Source of the DNA: Bacteroidota bacterium
GTDB lineage: Bacteria; Bacteroidota; Bacteroidia; AKYH767-A; 2013-40CM-41-45
Length of the DNA: 64,000 bases
Direction: 5' to 3'
NCBI GenBank assembly: GCA_016720935.1
Contig: JADKJP010000006.1
Coordinates: 62,001-126,000, forward strand
Below the pieces are notes generated by a model that was given only the letters and a program-made list of their open reading frames with translations, was not told the origin of the DNA and ran no database searches. Shown one piece after another: positions 1-8,089 of this stretch. How positions within the stretch are numbered: position 1 is the first letter of the stretch; each line of letters begins with the position of its first letter. The position numbers and the translations under genes are program-made.

Positions 1-49
1 CAAATTCATAAATATCAGCGTCCCGAGAGGGTGGTATCGATTATTATCG

Positions 50-57
50 TACCTTTG
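50..57 (+). promoter_or_regulatory. -7 element of the csp promoter
   Basis: The sequence TACCTTTG matches the Bacteroidota -7 consensus TAnnTTTG and lies about 40 nt before the cold-shock start codon, implying a short 5' leader. No clear TTG -33 element stands at the expected distance, so only half of the promoter is recognisable. Confidence 0.5.
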
Positions 58-96
58 TCACACATCAATTAATATAATACAACACAATCAATTAAA

Positions 97-288
97 ATGG
101 AAAAAGGAATTGTAAAATTCTTTAATGAAACCAAAGGATTTGGCTTTATTAAAATGAGTAGCTCTGATAAAGAGGTATTTGTACACGTAACTGGTCTGAA
201 AGAAGAAATTCGTGAAAATGACGAAGTAGTATTCGACCTCCAGGAAGGTAAAAAAGGTTTAAATGCTGTGAACGTACGCCTCGCGTAA
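97..288 (+). CDS. Cold-shock protein, CspA family
   Basis: A 63-residue single OB-fold protein. Both RNA-binding motifs are visible: the RNP1 version KGFGFI at residues 13-18 and the RNP2 version VFVHV at 27-31. Length and layout match bacterial cold-shock proteins, which bind single-stranded RNA/DNA and melt mRNA structure in the cytoplasm. It is slightly shorter than the ~66-70 aa typical of the family but has no obvious gap. The gene is monocistronic, with its own -7 element upstream and a strong terminator just downstream. Whether it is cold-induced or constitutive cannot be read from the sequence. Confidence 0.95.
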   Translation: MEKGIVKFFNETKGFGFIKMSSSDKEVFVHVTGLKEEIRENDEVVFDLQEGKKGLNAVNVRLA

Positions 289-310
289 TTTCATTCGTTA
301 TACTTTACCG

Positions 311-343
311 GAAAAGCCTCTCGAAATTCGAGGGGCTTTTTTC
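311..343 (+). terminator. Intrinsic terminator after csp
   Basis: AAAAGCC-T-CTCG pairs with CGAG-G-GGCTTTT around a short AAAT loop and is followed by a T run. It sits 23 nt after the csp stop codon and ends before the next promoter, so it separates csp from the deacetylase gene. Confidence 0.88.
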
Positions 344-349
344 ATTTCC

Positions 350-357
350 TACCTTTG
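350..357 (+). promoter_or_regulatory. -7 element of the deacetylase gene
   Basis: TACCTTTG matches TAnnTTTG, starts 6 bp after the csp terminator and lies 17 nt before the ATG at 375. It implies a leader of about 10 nt. Confidence 0.5.
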
Positions 358-374
358 TATCCAGCTTTTTTCTG

Positions 375-1220
375 ATGAATATTCTCACGATCGATCTCGA
401 AGACTGGTTCCACATCCTGGATCATCCTGCGACCGAACGGCCTGAACAATGGTCAGGGTTCGAGTCGAGACTGGAAGGTAATGTAGATCGTTTGCTGGAT
501 TTGCTTGATGAACACCAACAACAGGCAACATGGTTTTGCCTCGGCTGGATCGCGAAAGAGTATCCTGCCATTGTAAAAAAAGTTGCCGCGAAACACGAGA
601 TTGCCTGTCATTCGGATATACATCAGCTGGTGTATACCCAATCACCTGCAACTTTCAGAGAAGACACACTCACTGTGATGAAACGACTGGAAGATCTTTG
701 CGGAAAGAAAATGAACGCTTACCGTGCATCAGGATTTTCAATCACCGAAGAGACTTCATGGGCATTTGAAATCCTGAAAGAATGCGGAATCACAGTGGAT
801 TGTTCTGTTTTTCCGGCAAGCCGTAACCATGGTGGGTTTCAGAAATTCGGAACTGCGCAGCCATGCCGAATTTCAGTTGGCGGGACTTTTCTAAAGGAAT
901 TCCCGCTGAACACGGTGCGTTTGATGGGAAAGGAAATTGTTTTCTCCGGAGGAGGATATTTCCGTGCATTGCCTTATGCATACATTCATTCGCAAATGAA
1001 AAAGTCGGAATACGTGATGACTTATTTTCATCCGCGTGATTTTGACCCTCAGCAACCTGTCCTCCAAACATTACCATTTAAAAGAAAGCTGATGTCGTAT
1101 GTAGGCCTGAAAGGAGCTTTGCCAAAGTTTAAGAAACTATTGAGCGATCATTCTTTTGTTGATGTAAGAACAGCGGAACAGCAAGTCAAATGGGATCATA
1201 CACCGGTTGTTTATTTGTGA
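375..1220 (+). CDS. Polysaccharide deacetylase family protein (NodB domain, DUF3473-like C-terminus)
   Basis: A 281-residue NodB-type carbohydrate esterase. The N-terminus TIDLED (residues 5-10) supplies the first metal-binding/catalytic acidic motif. The HSDIH pair at 79-83 matches the HxxxH metal site. ATWFCLG at 51-57 is the usual second strand of the fold, and FHPRDFD in the C-terminal half fits the XrtA/PEP-CTERM-locus subfamily (DUF3473). Such enzymes remove acetyl groups from N-acetylated sugars in exopolysaccharide. No signal peptide is visible, so it probably acts in the cytoplasm or on lipid-linked intermediates. It lies about 14 kb from the EPS locus in this window, on its own short transcript. 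Substrate unknown. Confidence 0.85.
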   Translation: MNILTIDLEDWFHILDHPATERPEQWSGFESRLEGNVDRLLDLLDEHQQQATWFCLGWIAKEYPAIVKKVAAKHEIACHSDIHQLVYTQSPATFREDTLTVMKRLEDLCGKKMNAYRASGFSITEETSWAFEILKECGITVDCSVFPASRNHGGFQKFGTAQPCRISVGGTFLKEFPLNTVRLMGKEIVFSGGGYFRALPYAYIHSQMKKSEYVMTYFHPRDFDPQQPVLQTLPFKRKLMSYVGLKGALPKFKKLLSDHSFVDVRTAEQQVKWDHTPVVYL

Positions 1221-1268
1221 TTAGAAAATCCGTTCAATTATATTGTTTGTGATTTAATATCAATTTTA

Positions 1269-1364
1269 ACACAGAGTATCACAGAGTACACACAGAGTTA
1301 CACAGATTATTAAGGGTTGAATCTCCTCTATGTTACTCTGTGTGTACTCTGTGATACTCTGTGT
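1269..1364. repeat. 34-bp inverted repeat built of CACAGAG boxes
   Basis: The left arm (1269-1302) contains three CACAGAG boxes with 3-4 nt spacers. The right arm (1331-1364) is its reverse complement with one mismatch in 34, and the loop is 28 nt. It lies in the 255-nt gap between two plus-strand genes. It could act as a very strong RNA hairpin or be a dispersed repeat; a related element lies at 14679-14772. Confidence 0.85.
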
Positions 1365-1418
1365 CTAAAAAAATAATTATCCTAACGTTCAGAATTCCCA
1401 TGTTTAGATTAGGATTTG

Positions 1419-1426
1419 TATATTTG
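1419..1426 (+). promoter_or_regulatory. -7 element before the Wzi/RemB-like gene
   Basis: TATATTTG matches TAnnTTTG and is 49 nt before the ATG at 1476. A clear -33 TTG is not present at the best spacing. Confidence 0.45.
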
Positions 1427-1475
1427 AACAAACCCGCACAGAAGTTTCTCTATTAATTTCAGCAAGCAATTTTTT

Positions 1476-3071
1476 ATGAAAATATCCTTACGGTTCTTCA
1501 TCCTCTTGCTCCTTTTCGCAAATCATCTCTTTGCCCAGGAATTTCTATTTCCACTCAACCGCGACATGAATACCCGCATTGGCGCTATTCTCAACAAGGA
1601 TACAAGCGGACTTCATACCAGCATTCAACCCATGATTGTACCGGAATTGAATAGCATTGCATCCCTGGATACTGTTCTTGCCGCTGATCTGAAAGATTAC
1701 AAATTCTACAAAACATGGGTAGGAAGAAAACTCCGCAAAGAACATTTTCTTGCCGTCGATGCCGATGATATCAAATTATCTGTTGATCCTGTTTTCAATG
1801 TGCAGTTGGGACGTGATCAGAAAAATGATCGTAATGTGTATGTAAATACGCGCGGTGTTTTGGTGATGGGGAATATGCAGGACAAGTTTTATTTCTATTC
1901 CGGGTTCCATGAAAACCAGGCAAGATATCTTACTTATGTTGACAGTCTGGTGCGAAAGGATACTATTGTACCCGGACAAGGAAAAGTGAAATTTCTTGCG
2001 AACGAATCATTTGATTTCAGCCAGGCGACCGGTGGGGTGGGTTATAGAGCAGGTAAACATTTTGATTTTCTCCTGGCAAACGACAAGAATTTTATCGGCG
2101 ACGGGTATCGCTCTTTGCTGCTTTCGGATAATACGTATAGCTATCCTTTCCTGCGTATACACATGAGCTTCTGGAAATTCAGATATTCGGTGTATTACAT
2201 GGTTTTGCAAAATATGCGTGGTGGCTATGATGAGAACATCGGTTATACCAAAAAGTATGCTACCATGCATTATCTCGATGTCAATATCGGGAAAAAGAAT
2301 TCTCTCACTGTGGGGATCTTCGAAGCGGTGATGTGGAAACCGGCTGCATCCAGAGGATACGAATTACATTATCTGAATCCGATTATATTCCTTCGTCCGG
2401 TTGAAAATTCCGTGGGCTCACCCGATAACGCGTTACTGGGAACCAACATTCGCTGGAAGTTGAATTCAAGAAATACACTCTACGCACAACTCATGCTGGA
2501 TGAATTACTGCTTGATGAAGTACGTGCAGGCAAAGGCTGGTGGGGAAACAAGCAGGCGTTTCAATTGGGTTACAAAAGCTGGAACCTGTTTGGTTTGAAA
2601 CAACTCAACATTCAAACGGAATTTAATTTCGTGAGACCATTTACCTATGCACATCGTAGCAATTCACAGAATTATTCCAACTCCAATCAGGCTCTCGCGC
2701 ACCCATTGGGTTCGGATTTTGTTGAATCGGTTTCCTTTATCAATTACCGTTGGAAAAATATTTTCGCTGAGATCAAAGTTCAATATGCGAAAATGGGAAG
2801 AGATACAGGTTCTGTGAATCTTGGTAACGATATTTTTAAACCCTACGATACACGAAAGAATGAGTATGGAAACAGGATGTTCCAGGGCTTAAGCAGTACA
2901 CTGAACAGTGTCGAATTCCGAATCGATTATCTCGTGAATCCGAAAACGAATTTCAATATCGAACTCGGTGCCGCGATGCGTACTTTTAAAAATGATCGGA
3001 GTAATGATCAGTCACTTTTGGTTTTCTTCGGCTTACGAACTTCTTTGGAGAATTACTATTTTGATTTTTAA
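1476..3071 (+). CDS. Wzi/RemB-like outer-membrane beta-barrel protein
   Basis: A 531-residue protein with a clear signal peptide (hydrophobic core LRFFILLLLFANHLFA, then AQ). The rest is rich in alternating aromatic/polar strands ending in aromatic residues (final YYFDF), as expected of an outer-membrane barrel. The segment NFIGDGYRSLLLSDN in the middle is characteristic of the capsule-assembly Wzi family and of the gliding-motility protein RemB of flavobacteria. Wzi-type proteins anchor capsule at the outer surface; RemB is a mobile surface protein in gliding cells. Which role applies here is not decidable from sequence alone. Own promoter; convergent with the T9SS operon that follows. Confidence 0.72.
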   Translation: MKISLRFFILLLLFANHLFAQEFLFPLNRDMNTRIGAILNKDTSGLHTSIQPMIVPELNSIASLDTVLAADLKDYKFYKTWVGRKLRKEHFLAVDADDIKLSVDPVFNVQLGRDQKNDRNVYVNTRGVLVMGNMQDKFYFYSGFHENQARYLTYVDSLVRKDTIVPGQGKVKFLANESFDFSQATGGVGYRAGKHFDFLLANDKNFIGDGYRSLLLSDNTYSYPFLRIHMSFWKFRYSVYYMVLQNMRGGYDENIGYTKKYATMHYLDVNIGKKNSLTVGIFEAVMWKPAASRGYELHYLNPIIFLRPVENSVGSPDNALLGTNIRWKLNSRNTLYAQLMLDELLLDEVRAGKGWWGNKQAFQLGYKSWNLFGLKQLNIQTEFNFVRPFTYAHRSNSQNYSNSNQALAHPLGSDFVESVSFINYRWKNIFAEIKVQYAKMGRDTGSVNLGNDIFKPYDTRKNEYGNRMFQGLSSTLNSVEFRIDYLVNPKTNFNIELGAAMRTFKNDRSNDQSLLVFFGLRTSLENYYFDF

Positions 3072-3120
3072 AAAAAATCTGCGCCCCCTTTCGAGGACGC
3101 AAATTCAAAATGGAAAAATT

Positions 3121-3158
3121 CTTTGCGATCTCTGCGGTTCACCTCTGCGCTCTTTGCG
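3121..3158. repeat. CTYTGCG-box repeat (half element)
   Basis: Four boxes, CTTTGCG, CTCTGCG, CTCTGCG and CTTTGCG, start at 3121, 3130, 3143 and 3152. They match the complement of the CACARAG boxes seen in the inverted repeats at 1269-1364 and 14679-14772, but here only one arm is present. It lies in the gap between two convergent genes. Confidence 0.55.
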
Positions 3159-3169
3159 CGAAAAAAAAC

Positions 3170-4501
3170 TCACTTCCCTCCATTCACAAAAACCTTTTTC
3201 ACCATTGCCCCCCTTGCATCCGACAAAGTCAACACATAAATCCCCGGTGTAGGAGAAAACGATGGAGTACGATGAGTATTCATACCCGCTATGCAATCAA
3301 AATTTTCTTTTAATACACAACGACCCATGAGATCAAAAAGAGACAGCTTTAATTCAGATGCCAACTCAGCATTAAATTCCAATTGAATGGAACCTACGGA
3401 ATTTTCATAAGCAGTAAAATCAGAAACACCCGCTTCCAGTTCAGGAACATTCACGCCGGGTGGGGAGAGTTTTACAACCCAGACGTCTTTTAAGCCATGG
3501 TTTCCTACTACATCATAATCTGTAGACTCTGTCGATCCAACCGCGATATAGCCGCCATCGCTTGTTTCGATTGCATCATAAGCAATATCATCTTCAGAGC
3601 CACCTAAACATTTACTCCAAATAAAATTTCCAAGACTGTCAGTTGTCATGATAAAAAAATCACTTTTGAAAGTGTTCAGACAATTTGTTTGAAAATTTGT
3701 AGAGCTGGAAGTGCCCGCAATTATTGACCCATTACCGGAAATTAAGTGTGTTTTACGATCTGTATCGTAAGAAGACCCTCCAAAGCAAATCGAAGACTCC
3801 AGATTTGTCGAATCAATTGTAAAGAGCCAAATATCGGAGGCGCCACTAAAATTTGAAATATCGAAATCATTAGATTCAGTATTGGCTCCAATTTTTATTT
3901 TATTATTTGCATCGAAATAAATACTGCCACCCCAATCATTATATGACCCTCCAAAGCATTTTTGCCAAACAATATTATGAGAAGCATCAAGTTTTGCAAT
4001 TAACAAGTCCTGAAATCCATGATTCCCGGTAATTATACTATCATCTGAATCGGAGGAAATTGAGAAGTAAAACACGTTCGTGTCTCCTTCAACCACTGAA
4101 ACTCCATAATCTCCATCATATCCCCCCAGAGTTTTTTCCCACAATATATTTCCAACGCTATCCAGTTTAACTGCCCAGGCATCCGGCGGCAGGTGTACAA
4201 ATGAAAGATCCCCATCGCCTGTAAGTGATCTTGTGGTGCCAATGAGAATATAGCCACCATCCTTAGTTTCTTTAATTTCATTTCCAACTTCATCATTCCC
4301 GCCACCCAGACATTTTTGCCATAGTAAATTGCCGGAACTGTCTGTTTTTACAACCCAAATATCCGGAGATGAACCATGCATTCCTATAACATCACCATCT
4401 TGAGAACTTGCTTTACCAATCATTATTATTCCACCATCTTTAGTAATTTGCATGTTATTCGAAATTTCATATCCAAAACTTCCCCATAGGATTTTTCCCA
4501 A
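3170..4501 (-). CDS. T9SS-exported repeat protein, C-terminal part of a frameshifted gene
   Basis: This frame holds 443 codons but has no credible start: it opens at a TTG inside a domain that begins in the 107-codon frame upstream. The protein is made of repeats of about 50 residues of the form WxKxLGG..D..........T.DGGYI..G.T.S.DGDV...HG, a beta-propeller-like pattern common in Bacteroidota surface proteins. The last ~75 residues form a T9SS type A sorting domain (LSLFDLMGR..., ending GIYVLTLSDARG...KKVFVNGGK), predicting export across the outer membrane and surface anchoring or release. Restoring one G near 4482-4485 joins it to the piece ending at 4749 as a 526-aa protein. Confidence 0.8.
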   Translation of the reverse strand: MGKILWGSFGYEISNNMQITKDGGIIMIGKASSQDGDVIGMHGSSPDIWVVKTDSSGNLLWQKCLGGGNDEVGNEIKETKDGGYILIGTTRSLTGDGDLSFVHLPPDAWAVKLDSVGNILWEKTLGGYDGDYGVSVVEGDTNVFYFSISSDSDDSIITGNHGFQDLLIAKLDASHNIVWQKCFGGSYNDWGGSIYFDANNKIKIGANTESNDFDISNFSGASDIWLFTIDSTNLESSICFGGSSYDTDRKTHLISGNGSIIAGTSSSTNFQTNCLNTFKSDFFIMTTDSLGNFIWSKCLGGSEDDIAYDAIETSDGGYIAVGSTESTDYDVVGNHGLKDVWVVKLSPPGVNVPELEAGVSDFTAYENSVGSIQLEFNAELASELKLSLFDLMGRCVLKENFDCIAGMNTHRTPSFSPTPGIYVLTLSDARGAMVKKVFVNGGK

Positions 4502-4749
4502 ATTAGATTACCATTATTATCGATTCTGAATAGCCACAGATTACCATAACCATTATTATGATGTACATCCCCATTATGCGATTCTGTATGTCCGGAAATA
4601 TAAAACCCTCCTGTTGGTGATTCGCATATGCTTAACCCCATATCATCATTGCTTCCACCAAAGCATTTCTTCCATTGGATAGCAGGAGCCTGAGAATAGG
4701 TGCTTTTACATAAAAAACAAAACAAAAAGGAAAGTAGTATTGTTTTCAT
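4426..4749 (-). CDS. T9SS-exported repeat protein, N-terminal part of a frameshifted gene
   Basis: A 107-codon frame with a signal peptide (MKTILLSFLFCFLC...STYSQ) and the first repeats of the same propeller-like protein (IQWKKCFGGSNDD..., NLIWEKSYG). Homology to the repeat pattern stops at YG and continues in the +1 frame as GSFGYEISNN, so codons after about residue 90 are out of frame. The break coincides with a run of four G (minus strand) where five would keep the frame. The ATG is 4 nt after the stop of the giant gene upstream, so it is translated from the same mRNA. Confidence 0.8.
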   Translation of the reverse strand: MKTILLSFLFCFLCKSTYSQAPAIQWKKCFGGSNDDMGLSICESPTGGFYISGHTESHNGDVHHNNGYGNLWLFRIDNNGNLIWEKSYGEVLDMKFRITCKLLKMVE

Positions 4750-4753
4750 TTGT

Positions 4754-7700
4754 CTATTCCAGTTTAATAAATTTGGATATTAGCTTGTTTTCGATTCGAA
4801 TAAAATAAATTCCGGGGGCAAGGCTCTCAATGTGAATGTCCTGTTGTGAATTTAAATATAATTCCTGTTTTACACAAGCACCGTACACATTTAAAATCTG
4901 AATTAATTTTTCATTTTCAGCCCCTTCCACATGAATGAGGTTAGTAGATGGATTTGGTGAAATTTTCAACTCGCCGAGTTTCTGGTCAGACTTACTTGCA
5001 TTTCTCTGAGAAGGATTCGGATTCGGACAGGTTTCTTCATATTCAAGGATGTTGCAGGCGATGCAATTAACATCACAGTCCTGGCAATCAATATCTATTT
5101 GAACGGGATTTACACGACAATCAAAGTATTTTGGGACACAGACAGCAGGTATAAAAATATGATTTTGATCCAGAGGAGGCACAGCGTTGTTTGGTTCGCA
5201 AGTTAGTTGATGATAATCAATCCTGTAATAAGTATACTGAGGGCAATTTGTTGGTGTGTTAACAGTTCCATTAAGTATTCGAAATTGTGTACCGAAGGTT
5301 ATTTTTGTATTAATAAATTCTCCGAGCGATGTATAACAAGATGTTGATCCACACAATTGAGTATTCATACCGTCATTATTAAAAAAACAAGCACTTAATT
5401 CTAACTTATCATAAGAGTACATAGTATCTGGCCAAGGACCAGGTCCTCTATCATGATGCCCGCTAAAGAGACCCCAGCGCATTGAATAATTGCTGTTGAA
5501 AGTGCAACCTTCGAATAGAGTTCTTGCTCCATAGGAAATATGAATAAGCCCCTGGTCTCTGGCATCCACACAGCCTTGTGTGTTCCCGCATACAGGTGTA
5601 GAACATTCATTCACAGTTTGATGGTTCATACTCTTCCCATTATATATTTCATTAAAAGTGCAGTTAATAAATTTTGTCTGTTCATCCCCATTTAAATCAA
5701 TAATCATAGGTGAAAAGTAAGACTTCAATACCTGACCATAAAAATGGCATGTTGTAAACGTGAAAGCTTTTCCATTTGGAATTGCGGCATAACCATTTTC
5801 GGAACCGACGAATGTACAATAGTTGAAATTGAACCTTTTTTCAAATAAATCTAATCTTGAAGGAGGATTTGGTTGAGTTGTCTGATAAGGGTAAGCAAGA
5901 ACTTCATAGGTTTGATCGCTTTCGTTTTCGATCCCGGCGTTTTTATTAAAATGAAATCTGCATCCATTAAATTCGATAGCAGGATCTGTGCCGGAGTTAG
6001 TACTTCTGATTTGCGAATTTCCGTTTTCCCATTCAATATCCACTCCTACACCGGGCATGGATGCAAGACGACCAACGGCATTGTGATTAAATTCTGAATT
6101 GTTTACAATTATCCCATGGCCACCAACCAGTGAAAAACCATTTCGACCATTCCAGTTAAATTTGCTCCTGCCGATACGAATATTGAGATTATCGCCAATC
6201 GGAGGTGGATTAAAGTTGCATACATTATCCGCTATCATTAATCCATCCCTCCCAAAATGATGCGCATTTACATTTTTAATAATAACACCTATTGAATGAT
6301 CAATGAATATTCCGTCATGCGGTAATTGAATCCCATCAGTATAATGCCCACCATAAATGATGTTGTCGGAGTTTCCATCGAGTTCAAGATTTTCAATTTT
6401 CATGTTGTTGCAATTCACCATTGCAATGCATTCTCCTATATAAGCTGCAACACGATGCCATGCAGCGCCACCTACTACACAGTTGACCAGTCTGCCCTGC
6501 CAGCACGCTCCTGTTTCATCCCACAATGGTAAATGTGTCCTCAATCCACAATTGTTATATGAACTCAACCAGCGATCTCCTGTTATAGGATCAAATGCTC
6601 CGAATTTAAGACAATCAACGTATTTTATTTTTGTAACAGGCTGTTGTCCTGCATAATCCAGATTTCCCCCTTTGATGGTAAAGTCTTGCCAACCATCCAT
6701 ACACATTATATCATGACCTTTTAAATACCATTGGCAGGGTACATCCGGAGTGTATTGATATCCGACGTAAAATGTTCCGGCAGGAATTGTAAGAATGCCA
6801 TTTCCTGGTCTTGGAGGGCCATTTGCATTATACCTATCTGGTTTCAAATTATTTCTAAAGAAATTCATGGCCTCTTCAAAAGCACATCGGTCGGATTCAG
6901 GGTCACCATTGGCGCCAAAATCCGCATGTAAATCTTTTATTACTGTAAAATTGCCGTTGTTCCCGCCACTACATGTTTGAATTGTTGAAAAATCGATATA
7001 AGGATCACAGTGAAAATTTTGACACCCTGTAGAGCTTATTTCAAAAAACGATGAATCAATGCAACCCTTTGCATCGGTCACAATAAGAGTATCAATTCCG
7101 GCATACAAGTTCAAAGCAATAGGTGTTGAATCACCGGATGGTATCCATTGGTATGAAAATGGTAGCGTACCACCAAGGATAATACTTCCTGCATTTCCAT
7201 CATTTGTACTATCTGATGAAGCATTGGTCGCATAGATGTTTACCTGAAGAGGAGCAGGTTGATCAAGTGTAATAGTCGAAACTCCATAGCAATTGTTTGA
7301 GTCCTTCACGATTACAGTATAAGTTCCCGACCAAAGATTATTCGCTGTGTCTGTTGTGGAGACAGATGGAAACCAATTGTAGGAATAGGGCAACGTTCCT
7401 CCTGTAGCAGTGACAAGAATGGAGCCACTGGTGTCATCATAGCATGGAATCGCAGATAAGATTGTTGAGCTAACGGTTGGTCCATTTGAATTTGAAATAA
7501 TGGCGGTGGTTTTTACTCTGCACTTGTTCAAATCTTCTACAATCAATGTATCAATTCCCTGAGGGACCGATTTCTTTTCTGCCTCATTAGATCCTGATAC
7601 AATCCAACGATAAGCATAAGGGCTTATTCCTCCGCTTACCGTCGGAGTGACTTCTCCGTTAGATTGGCCACAACCGGAAGGGGTTATGGATAATGAAACA

Positions 7701-8089
7701 CTTAATTCAGTGGGTTGAGTAATTGTAAGGTTTTTAAGACTTAAACAACCATCATTGTCAGTAATTTTAACGGACTGTGTACCAGCAGGCAGTCGCACAG
7801 CGACAGAATCTGTATCACTTGAATTTAGCCATTCAAAATGGAATGGAGCCTTTCCCGAGCTAATTGAAATTTGCGCACTACCATCACGATAGCCATGGCA
7901 GGAAACATGTGAAAGCACGCTGATTGTACTAACAGGTCCATTCGTATCAGCAACAATGGCCTCATAAGTTTTAAAACATCCATTGGTATCGCCAACAATA
8001 ACAAAATAGTTTCCTGCCTTTAAATTGGTTTCAGTTGAATCTTCATTTCCTGAAAGTGACCAAAGGTAATTGTAAGGGAGGCGTTCCAC
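4754..8089 (-). CDS. Giant SprB-repeat/beta-helix surface protein, C-terminal part of a frameshifted gene
   Basis: 1111 codons, opening at a GTG that lies inside an SprB-like repeat and is therefore not a natural start. Order of domains: the rest of one SprB-like repeat and four more (pattern GG..PY.Y.W......T....L..G.Y.V.V.D..GC), about residues 1-350. A right-handed parallel beta-helix region follows (pectate-lyase-like, with N/G-rich strands such as SKFNWNGRNGFSL), about 380-960. Cys-rich segments come next, then a T9SS type A sorting domain at the end (LKISPNPSTNLIHVEG ... GIYFIRIENKLISKFIKLE). SprB-type repeats occur in gliding adhesins. The frame joins the 944-codon frame upstream after removal of one base near 8074-8076. 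Confidence 0.8.
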   Translation of the reverse strand: MERLPYNYLWSLSGNEDSTETNLKAGNYFVIVGDTNGCFKTYEAIVADTNGPVSTISVLSHVSCHGYRDGSAQISISSGKAPFHFEWLNSSDTDSVAVRLPAGTQSVKITDNDGCLSLKNLTITQPTELSVSLSITPSGCGQSNGEVTPTVSGGISPYAYRWIVSGSNEAEKKSVPQGIDTLIVEDLNKCRVKTTAIISNSNGPTVSSTILSAIPCYDDTSGSILVTATGGTLPYSYNWFPSVSTTDTANNLWSGTYTVIVKDSNNCYGVSTITLDQPAPLQVNIYATNASSDSTNDGNAGSIILGGTLPFSYQWIPSGDSTPIALNLYAGIDTLIVTDAKGCIDSSFFEISSTGCQNFHCDPYIDFSTIQTCSGGNNGNFTVIKDLHADFGANGDPESDRCAFEEAMNFFRNNLKPDRYNANGPPRPGNGILTIPAGTFYVGYQYTPDVPCQWYLKGHDIMCMDGWQDFTIKGGNLDYAGQQPVTKIKYVDCLKFGAFDPITGDRWLSSYNNCGLRTHLPLWDETGACWQGRLVNCVVGGAAWHRVAAYIGECIAMVNCNNMKIENLELDGNSDNIIYGGHYTDGIQLPHDGIFIDHSIGVIIKNVNAHHFGRDGLMIADNVCNFNPPPIGDNLNIRIGRSKFNWNGRNGFSLVGGHGIIVNNSEFNHNAVGRLASMPGVGVDIEWENGNSQIRSTNSGTDPAIEFNGCRFHFNKNAGIENESDQTYEVLAYPYQTTQPNPPSRLDLFEKRFNFNYCTFVGSENGYAAIPNGKAFTFTTCHFYGQVLKSYFSPMIIDLNGDEQTKFINCTFNEIYNGKSMNHQTVNECSTPVCGNTQGCVDARDQGLIHISYGARTLFEGCTFNSNYSMRWGLFSGHHDRGPGPWPDTMYSYDKLELSACFFNNDGMNTQLCGSTSCYTSLGEFINTKITFGTQFRILNGTVNTPTNCPQYTYYRIDYHQLTCEPNNAVPPLDQNHIFIPAVCVPKYFDCRVNPVQIDIDCQDCDVNCIACNILEYEETCPNPNPSQRNASKSDQKLGELKISPNPSTNLIHVEGAENEKLIQILNVYGACVKQELYLNSQQDIHIESLAPGIYFIRIENKLISKFIKLE

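Noticed and set aside
3072..3120. GC-rich hairpin TGCG...CGCA after the Wzi-like gene as a terminator
   Set aside because: The stem has several mismatches and no T run.
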